A DNA stretch of 51,377 bases from Chara braunii (taxonomy: Eukaryota; Streptophyta; Charophyceae; Charales; Characeae). The position numbers and the translations under genes were made by a program. The DNA is taken from assembly GCA_003427395.1 (NCBI GenBank), contig BFEA01000028.1:2846043-2897419 (forward strand). Reading direction: 5' to 3'. Below the pieces are notes generated by a model. The model made no database searches and was not told the DNA's origin. It worked only from the letters and a program-made list of their open reading frames with translations. Below are positions 43,718 to 51,377 of the stretch, one piece after another (the stretch's first letter is position 1; every line of letters begins with the position of its first letter).

Positions 43718-45079
43718 TTGGGAAAATCTTCGATAAGCCTACGGAGGCCATGATGATTGGAGGAGGGAAGTTGAGGGAGGATCAGTGTGGAAGAGAGCTG
43801 GGGAATATGGGGGAGGAAGTTGACATCAGGTGGCGGGAAAATGGGAGCTCCGACCATTTCTTGCGGATTGTAGAGCAGCAGAAAGGTAATGAAGGGGCAG
43901 AGCGCGAGAATGGATTGAAGGTAGAATGAAGAGGCGGGCAAAACTGAAAATTGTGAAAATTTTCGGCAAAGCAGTCAGAACTGAAGGTAGCCTATGGAGG
44001 TCATGATGATTGGAGGAGGGATATAGAGGGAGGATTGATATGGGAGAAAGAAGGGGGGAAAAAGCAGTATAAAAGAGATGGGAGGCACGGGGGCCGGGGG
44101 GAGATACGCACAGACGTATAGATGCTCGGAAGCACGGTGGAGGGATCTCCCACGCAGATCGAGTGCACGTATGCACGGGTGTCCGGAGCTCACTGCAGTT
44201 CGCAGCACCGCTCGATAGCGGCCGCTCGATAGCGGGTCAACGACAGAGAGAGAGAGAGGAAGGAAGCGCCCGGCCATTGATCGTGGAGGGACAGAGGTGC
44301 TCAAGGTGCACGACAAACCAGTGGATGACAGCGTGAGCCGGTGCGAGGGCGTCCAGAGCTCTCGTCGAGCGCCCGACAGTGCTCGATCTCGAGCCGGCGC
44401 CGGAGATAGAGAGTGGGGGGGGCATTCGAGTTCGAGTACCGAGAGGAGCGCTTGGGGAAGGCGAGACACGTGCGCCAATGAGGGAGAGAGAGTCGGCCCG
44501 AGTATGAGCAGCAAGGAACACGCACAAGGGAGAGGGAGTGAGCTTGAGTAACAAACGGAGCACACTTGGACCGAGCTCGAGCGACGAGCACGCACGAGGG
44601 AAAGAGAGTCGGCCAGGGCACGAGCAGCAAGGAACACGCACGAGGGAGAGGGAGTGATCTCAAGTAACGAACGGAGCAAGCTCGGACCGAGCTCGAGTAG
44701 CGAATGGAGTGCGCTGATAAGAGAGACAGTTGGCCCGAGCTCGAGCAGAGAACGGGACACGAACGCACGAGAGACAGTCGGCCTGGCTCGAGCACCGAAC
44801 AGAGGGGGCGCGTTGGCGAGGTAATCTGCTGCGATCGAGTAGTGAACGAAGCGAGAAAGCAGTGCAGCGGCGCTTAGCCCAGATGGGCGAGAGCGTGAGA
44901 AGCAGGACAAGAAGGCAAAGAGAGAGATAAAGGGGGAGAGGACGCTCGAGGAGGCGGTCGCGCCATTAGCACTCTAGGCTACATGCTTGTAGGAGGCGAA
45001 AAACGTAGACCTAAGCGGTTGTGTGCAGGAAGCACGTGGCGTGAGAGAGGAAGAGTGTGTATGTGCGCGCGCGCGCGCG

Positions 45080-45137
<58 letters not shown>

Positions 45138-45766
45138 AACCTTCCCTTGACAGGGGGCATTGTGGATCTGCAGACGCTCCGGTGGCCGAGGGGTCCGGCG
45201 TCTGAGAAGAACCCCCCCGCTAATTGGGCAGCGAGCTGCACAGTCTTGTATCGTTGAGACTCAGGCGGATGAACACCTTTGTGGCCGGCGGTCTGGAGGG
45301 AACTTCTCAAAGGGAATGACAGGTTTTCGATTTCTGTGCAGTTGAATCTGGCCGCGGTAAAAAGCCTGTGTGACCAGTCATCAGAAAAAGAGCTCCTGAG
45401 TTGTGGGGTCTGTTCTCGAGTTCTATGCAGTCGGGTCTGTCTACCGGAAAGAGCTCGCATGGCCAGTCATCAGAAAATAGTTTTTCCTGTTCTGAGCGGT
45501 TGGGTATGTCTGCGAAAGAGTGCCCGTGTGACCAGTCATCAGAAAAAGAGCTCCCGAGTTGTGGGGTCTGTTTTTGGGTTTTGTGCAGTCGGGTCTGTCT
45601 ACGGGAAAGAGCTCGCGTGACCAGTCATGAGAAAAAAGTGTTCCGGCTCTGAGCAGTTGGGTCTGTTCGCGATGAATCCTAGTGTGGCCTGGGGTCTGAA
45701 AGGAGCTCCTCAAATCGAGCGAGGTATTTCGAATTCTGCGCTCCCAGAATTGACAGTTGACTGGCG
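43241..45766. repeat. Repeat mosaic inside the RTE2 insertion
   Basis: No gene supported. It contains a diverged duplication of about 250 bp (43598 against 43845; 43738 against 43991) and an A run at 43686-43712. CCGCTCGATAGCGG occurs twice near 44206-44235. Tandem units of about 116 bp lie at roughly 44400-44820 (AGCAGCAAGGAACACGCAC at 44507 and 44623). A GC/GA microsatellite lies at about 45065-45134. A dimeric repeat lies at 45285-45700, with CCAGTCAT at 45374, 45463, 45532 and 45621 (steps 89, 69, 89). Long minus-strand frames over 43975-44910 follow the repeats and are not genes. Confidence 0.7.
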
Positions 45767-46925
45767 GACAACGGGTCAACGCGTAGCTTTATTAGTAGAA
45801 AAGGGTTGCAGAAGATGCACCTAGGGATGAAAATAAAGGAGTTAAGATGAACTGGTCATTAGTAAGTTGGCCGATAATAGGGAAATGATAGTATGCAAGT
45901 ATGTTGAAGGGGTTAATGCATACTTCGGATTGGAGGCAGGGGGGAAAGTGGGAAAAGTTTTGCACTCCCGAACACTCTTAGTGGAGGATAGCCTTCCTTT
46001 TGACATGATTCTAGGAACTGATTGGGGCAAAGCCGCAAATGCAGATATTATGATGGGCGAGCACGAGCGGTGGCTTCCCAGTCCCACAAGTGGGAAGAAA
46101 AAGTTGCGTTCATATAATGCATTCGACATAGAAAGTAGCTTGTCCCTTTGTTGTATGAGTGCCTCGGCGTTCGCCGGGCACGTGGTCAAGAATGACCTTC
46201 CTGAACAAGTATTGTTGCCTACGTAAGACCGATTAGTAGTGAAGGGAAAAGAGAGGGAAGTACCTATACCACCCAGTGTGCAGATTTTGTTGGATGAGTT
46301 CGCTGATGTGGGAGAGGCCCCAAGTGGAGTGGTTGAGAGGGAGACCAAGCATTGGATAGATATAGAACCCGGTAGCAGGATCCCCAAGGGCCCCATCTAC
46401 CGGATGTCTCCCAAATAACTCGATGAGTTGCGTAGACAGCTAGATGAGCTAATAGAGAAAGGGTGGATTAAGCCAAGTTCCTCACCATATGGTGTGTTGG
46501 TCTTGTACGTGCCAAAAAAAGAAGGCGATCTGCGTATGTGTATAGATTATAGGGGACTTAATGTGATTACCATAAAGAATCTTGAGCCATTACTGCGGAT
46601 AGACGATCTCCTGGATAGAGTGCAGGATTGCAAGTTTTTCTCGAAGATGGACTTGAAATCGGGGCTGCCATCAGATAGAGGTGTTGCCTGAGGATCAACA
46701 AAAGACAACCTTTAGAACTCGATATGACCTTTACGAAATTGTGGTCATGCCGTTTGGATTAACTGATGCCCTTGCTACTTTCCAGCGTTGCATGAATGAA
46801 CTCTTCCGCAACTGGTTAGACAAATTCATTGTTGTATATTTGAAGGGCATTCTACTTTTCAGTAAGTCTTTAGGAGAACACGAGCATCACCTTCGGTTAG
46901 TGCTAAATAAGTTGCGCGAGGCCTA
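45767..46925 (+). pseudogene. RTE2 protease (rest) and reverse transcriptase
   Basis: Protease continues as DNGSTRSFISRKGLQKM, then, past a stop at 45848-45850 and a frame change, LADNREMIVCKYVEGV and DMILGTDWG. RT has [42 protein letters not shown] and FQRCMNELFRNWLDKF. The catalytic motif reads VVYLKGILLFS at about 46831-46863: both Asp of YLDD are replaced, so polymerase activity would be lost. Other lesions are TAA at 46416-46418, a 1-bp shift near 46665 and TAG at 46924-46926. Confidence 0.9.
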
Positions 46926-47822
46926 GTTTAAGTTGAACCTGAAGAAGTGTGAGTGGGTCAAGCGTCAGGTGTTATATACGGGACATGTGTTGGATGGACA
47001 TGGAATCAAACCGGAAGACGCTGAAACTGGCCGGCACCACATACTTTGACGGAACTACGATCGTTCCTTGGTCTGACCAGCTATTACCGCAAGTTCGTTC
47101 GGCACTTTACTGTAATAGCTGCTCCGTTGCGTAGGTTGTTGATGAACGAAACAATCGAGAAGTGGGACATGGACTGTACCTCTACCTTTAAGCGTATGAA
47201 GAAGTGCTTGATAGAGTACCTGGTTTTTAAGATCGCTGATCCGCCCTTGCCGTTTATAGTGACCACTGATGCCAGTCAATACGGGATAGGTGTTGTACTC
47301 CAGCAAAATGATGGCAAGGGGTACAAACCCGTCGAGTTTGTCCTGTAGACTGCCTAGTGAGAAGGTAGCCGCTTCTACGTACGAAAGAGAGTTATTTACT
47401 CTTAGAGAATCCTTGAATCACTAGCGACATTACCTCCTAGGGCGGCATTTCAAGGTGTATTTAGACCATGAGACACTTCGCTGGCTAAAGACCCAAGCCA
47501 GATGACACCTAAGTTGACAAGGTGGGCTGGGGAGGTAGATCAGTTTGACTTTGAACTAAAGCTAGTAAAGTCCAAATATAACATTGTTGCTGATGCGCTA
47601 AATAGACGAGCTGATTTCTTCGGTGCCATTGTAGCATACATAGATGCGGGCGCCGAGTTACAAGAGAAGATTAGATCCGCTTACGTTAGTGACCAGGTCT
47701 ATAGTCCATTGATCAACAAGGTGCAAACGACACCTCACAGAGTTCCAAACTCTAGAATGACACAAGGACTGTTGTTTGAGAAGAAGGACGTGCACGATAG
47801 ACTGTTGCATACCAAACAGTGA
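46926..47822 (+). pseudogene. RTE2 RT connection and RNase H
   Basis: Continues as FKLNLKKCEWVKRQVLY, then, after frame changes, LRSFLGLTSYYRKFV, RNase H VTTDASQYGIGVVLQQ (47259-47306), VYLDHETLRWLK (the Asp kept here but Asn in RTE1) and VADALNRR. A stop at 47346-47348 and a frame change near 47810, at the start of the integrase zinc module, break it. Confidence 0.88.
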
Positions 47823-49125
47823 GGAGATTTGCAGTCTGATCCTAGGGGAATGCCACGACACTAAGGGACATTTCGGTTGGAGGAAGGCTTATGTTAACCT
47901 CCTACGTTCCTATACATGGGCTGGAATGAAGCATGACTGTATAGCCTATGTTCAAGGTTGCAAAGTGTGTCAGAGGAACAAGAGTTCCACGCAGCCTCCC
48001 GTTGGTTTACTTAGAGCGCTGCCTATACCGTTGGGTCCCGGAGACTCCGTGTCTATGGACACTAAGGTGAGAAGCAGGAATGGGAAAAGTCAGGTTATGG
48101 TGATAGTGGACAGATTTAGCAAGTTTGCTGTATTTGTACCACTCCCTGCTGAAGCTAGGACATATTTAGTAATTCGGGAGTTCTTTAATCATTGGGTGAA
48201 AGACTACGGGCATCCCTTGACTATTGTATGTGATAGGGATGTACGATTCACGGGCGAGCACTGGCAACAACTCATGAGTGTCTATGAATCCAAACTGACT
48301 ATGTCTTTAGGCAGACATCCTGAGACAAACGGACAGAGCGAGCAAATGAGAAGTGCTACAACAATTGCTGTGTATTTACACCCGGCCAGATCAGATTGAC
48401 TGGGATGAACATCTAGCTAAAGTCGCTAGTGCCTATAACAATTCTGTGCATTTGGCTACAACTAGAACGCCCACTGAACTGCATTTGGGATGGTGCCCAC
48501 ACAAGCCCATCGACTGTCTTAACCCTGATCAAGTGCAAAGGCTTTCGCCAGGGACTAGAGAATTCGCTGTACAGTATGAGAAAGACTTAGGAAAGGTAAG
48601 GGAGAACATCAGAAAGGCACAACATCAGATGATAGAACAAGCAAATAAACACCGCAAACCTTTGCAGTTTGCTATAGGGGATTTGGTCTGGGTGAAGTCT
48701 AAAGAGTTTCTCCCAGAGGAGAACATCTCGCAGAAGTTTTTGCCTGCGTATAGGGGACCGTGGCAGATACTCGACGTGATTGGTGATGTGGATGGTCCTT
48801 CCTACATTGTTGATATTCTTTTGCATTTGCATACTTATCCGATGTTTCATGCCTCTAAGTTGCTCCCTTGTGTCAGCACTGAGCTGTTTCCGTCGCGGAG
48901 ATCTATGATTCCTCCTGATATGGGTGACAAATATGACATGGACCGCATCATTGCAGAGGATGTTCATAGATCGGGACGCAGGGGTAGACCCCAGCGGCAA
49001 TATAAAGTTAGATTTGCTTATCAAGAGCCTTTGGAAGATCGCTGGTTCACTAGAGATGAGCTAGTCGAGACAACACCACACATAGTGTCTTACTATGAGA
49101 GAGCTAGACGAGGAATCAACATAGT
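47776..49125 (+). pseudogene. RTE2 integrase with chromodomain-like tail
   Basis: Zinc module with the His pair in ECHDTKGHF and the Cys pair in CKVCQ. The core has VSMD, IVCDRD and NGQSEQM. Four codons present in RTE1 after the first Asp are missing (VSMDTKVRS against VSIDFMDAGVKS). A frame change near 48347 leads to LQQLLCIYTRPDQIDWDEH and on to the C-terminal chromodomain-like part (YDMDRIIAED.. YKVRFAYQEPLEDRWFTRDEL), ending near 49122 at the T run of LINE2. Confidence 0.9.
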
Positions 49126-51377
49126 TTTTTTTTTTTTTTTTTTTTTTTTTTGGGTTAAACAGGTCCTTATGGTCCTGGCTCCTTGTCCATTCTGGGGACC
49201 GTCAGTCCGGTTCCTATTCCCCCGGCAAGTCAAAGATGAAATACACACTCACGCTTCCTTCCGTCTGGCCGAAGGACCCATGACCAGCATTGATTACTCC
49301 TAGGTAGGAGGATTGACTGTCAGCTTGCCCTTCTCATCTCTTCCTCTCAGGCTCCACATAGGTGCCTGCCCAATATAGCTTTATGTCATTAGAAAAGTGA
49401 GAAGGGCCGCTTCCGTTCGGTCCTTGCACGCTGTTTCCACACTGTGTACGACCTTCTGTTCCTCAGCCGTGTACTTCTTGGTGGCCCGTTGCCTTGCGGC
49501 TCGGCCTCATTCCATTTCTTCCATTTCAGGCTGTTGTCCGTTATGGTGGCAATCTTGCCCCTTATCAACCAATCTCTCCAGAATGCTCGTTGTTTGGTTG
49601 TGTACTTTTCTGGCGTGAATTTCAATGATGAGCATATCTTCCGCCATCTGATCCGGATTTCAGTCTCTGCCATGTTCAGCAGTATGGTCCACATTTCCTC
49701 CCTTGCCACCTCTGTTCCTTCGATAGTTCGTGTACATCTGCGCTTCCAAATGACCCACAGTGCCAGCTTCCTGAGTAGATTGAACCAGACCCCCTTACAG
49801 CCTTTGCGGTTATCGGGGATGTTGGTTAGAAGAAGAATGGTTAGCGGGGGGGGGTGCTGAGAACAGGGTAGACCATAGGTCCAGGACTTTATTCCAGGTC
49901 CATGTCGCCTCCGGACAGAATAGAAGGCAGTGAGGGACATCTTCTGGTGTGTTGTTGTTGCACAAAACACACTGTTCTGAACTGTCAGGGCCTGAGTGTT
50001 TCCTTCTTCTAAGGAGCCACTGGTTGACAGGGAGTGCTGCATGCGCTACAAGCCACTGCATGCAGCAGATTCTGACGGGTCTAATGAGATGTTTAGCCCA
50101 AGGAATGTTGAAGGAGGTTGTGGAGTCTACATTCAGAATGTTTCGCCATTTATCTATTAGACTGGGGTTTGGGTCTGAATTTTGTAGTTCGAGGTCGTAA
50201 CCGAGCTTTACATTGTAGTCGAAGATTGTTTTTGGCTTCCCTGTCGCACCCAGTTTCCATATCCATTCTTTGGGGTCGAATTCTAAGTCCTCGATGCTAT
50301 GCTCTGGTTGGAAGATTACTCGGTCTGGTCTGTAATACCCTGATCTTCTTGAGTAGGAAGGTTTCTAGGCACTCGGCTGCTCATAATTTCTTGTTCCTGG
50401 AGACTGTGTTTGGAGATGGGGTATGATATGAATTTGGATTGGTAGTTGGATGGGTCCAGTCGGGTTACAAAGCAGTAGGCTCTTTGAGGTGGGGTTTGAG
50501 AGACGAGTATGCCCCAGTCAGTCACCGGGCTTCCACAAACATTTTTCTCTTAAGAGGGCTGTCCATTGTGGTGGAATACTGTGGCGTATCGCTGCTAGAT
50601 TGGTGTCAAGAGAGTGGCAGGCCTTCAGAGGGATGCGTAGCTCTTGCTCTGTTCGCCATTCTCTCCGCTCCTCAGACCACAAATGCTTGATCTGCCACAC
50701 TCCTTTCTCCACCCATGATAGCCATCTCTGATCCTTGGCACGGACTGGCCAAGGATTGCCTTATGTATCCGTTAGCCAAGGATTGCAGAGCAAGGGCTGT
50801 CTGAGGACTTCCTCTCTGTTGTTCTGGTGCTGTGTTTGATTGGCATCAGACGGCGCCAGGCTTTGATGGTTGGGGTCCAGTAAGCTGTGGGCATGGAGTT
50901 GGGCTGACTCGTTCGTAGTTGCTGGAATCTTCTCGGTGTCTTGCCTGTTTTAATCGTCCATTCTTTGGCCTTGACCCAGAAGAGACCTCGCATGTTAGAT
51001 GGCGAGTTGACTGGTGCCAGGTTCCTTATGCTCTGTAAGGCCATTTTCGTCCACGGGATGAACTGTTTAGTTAGGATTTTGACGACCCATTTCATCTGCA
51101 GGGCGATTGCTTCCTGTTTTGGGTCTATTATGCCCAAGCCTCCGTCTCGCGGCTTCCTAGTGATGTAATGTCAGGCTACCTTGTTTACGCAGGTGGTTCT
51201 ATTTGGGTCCCCAGTCCATAAGAAGCCTCTGACTCTTGCTTTGATATTCTTGAGGTCGTCGTCGGGGGGGGACCAGACGGATGCCATGTACCACATTGTA
51301 GAGAATATTGTCGTGTTTATGATTACATTGATTAGTGCTCTACCGATCAAAGATGCTTGGGCTTTCTTGCATGGGGC
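49126..51377 (-). mobile_element. LINE2: LINE 3' part, runs off the window
   Basis: Read on minus: ORF2 C-terminal region (from beyond 51377 to 49389), a 3' UTR of about 240 bp with hairpin CAGGTCC/GGTCCTG near 49159, then a poly(A) tail seen as a T run at about 49126-49150. It inserted against the end of RTE2, so it is the younger of the two. The RT domain would lie beyond the window end. Confidence 0.85.
49389..51377 (-). pseudogene. LINE2 ORF2 C-terminal region (partial)
   Basis: Minus-strand frames in order: ALINVIINTTIFSTMWYMAS, RGFLWGP, then RDGGLGIIDPKQEAIALQMKW, the usual stretch after the RT thumb in plant LINEs. A Trp-rich linker (IPPQWTALLREKCLWKPGD, EWIWKLGATGKPK) follows, then the zinc module CVLCNNNTPEDVPHCLLFCPEATW and a basic C-terminus ending near 49389. 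Breaks are a TGA near 51166, frame changes near 50770 and 50520, and a shift at the G run 49847-49855, which could be a sequencing error. Confidence 0.85.

Larger units (their letters stand above)
45767..49125 (+). mobile_element. RTE2 (Ty3/gypsy), 3' half
   Basis: Resumes at GACAACGG, the same 8 bases that end the 5' half at 25238-25245, and continues through protease, RT, RNase H and integrase with a chromodomain-like tail. It is colinear with RTE1. The end is met by the LINE2 poly(A) tail, so its own 3' LTR is not visible here. Confidence 0.88.

Noticed and set aside
44206-44235. NotI-like GCGGCCGC as cloning vector residue
   Set aside because: It arises at the junction of two natural CCGCTCGATAGCGG copies, with no vector sequence around it.
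43975-44910. A 311-residue minus-strand open frame and a 164-residue overlapping one
   Set aside because: They follow the 116-bp tandem repeat, are Leu/Ser/Arg-rich in every frame and show no domain. They are repeat by-products.

Overview
Eukaryotic nuclear DNA from a large, repeat-rich genome, probably green-lineage. A charophyte such as Chara is my best guess. That is inferred from GT-AG introns, a Ty3/gypsy chromovirus family, LINEs, a mitochondrial-type group II intron maturase fragment and abundant (GA)n/(TC)n tracts. It is not provable from the window. No bacterial operons, rRNA genes or CRISPR arrays were seen. Two N gaps (14121-14935 and 30878-31377) and one library-adapter junction (6737-6774) show this is a short-read scaffold.

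Layout. 1-3.4 kb: non-coding, with tRNA-like SINE heads and small tandem repeats. 3.42-18.24 kb: one probable host gene on +, unrecognised, Cys-rich and partly disordered. Its exons are 3423-5141, 15878-16726, 17651-17926 and 18035-18237, with an alternative terminal exon at 5277-5431. All visible splice junctions are phase 1. The 10.7-kb first intron carries an antisense 8.4-kb Ty3/gypsy provirus (RTE1, 6905-15267) with 432-bp LTRs and a 4-bp target duplication. 19.39-20.04 kb: broken group II intron reverse transcriptase. 20.1-22.0 kb: simple and tandem repeats.

22.08-49.13 kb is a nested structure. A second gypsy element of the same family as RTE1 (RTE2) starts with a primer-binding-site-like sequence at 22082 and runs through gag into protease. 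It is cut at 25245 inside the protease active-site codons and resumes at 45767. The 8 bases at the break are repeated on both sides, so about 20.5 kb appears to have been inserted. That insert holds a 600-bp LTR-like repeat at each side (25246 and 42634), a 3' LINE fragment (LINE1, 27.26-29.13 kb, minus strand) and a block of diverged tandem repeats. It also holds an AT-rich block of small hairpins with a constant loop and changing stems (32.1-32.86 kb), and a decayed gypsy element of a different lineage (RTE3, gag to integrase 35.2-42.3 kb) whose reverse transcriptase looks more fungal-type than plant-type. 49.13-51.38 kb: the 3' part of a second LINE (LINE2, minus strand), whose poly(A) tail lies against the end of RTE2.

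None of the element coding regions is intact. Everything outside the host gene reads as layered mobile DNA and tandem repeats. The points most worth following are the constant-loop hairpin family, the split RTE2, the helically spaced GGTCAAC array in the RTE1 leader, the phase-1 host gene with a frame-neutral microsatellite intron, and the adapter artefact.
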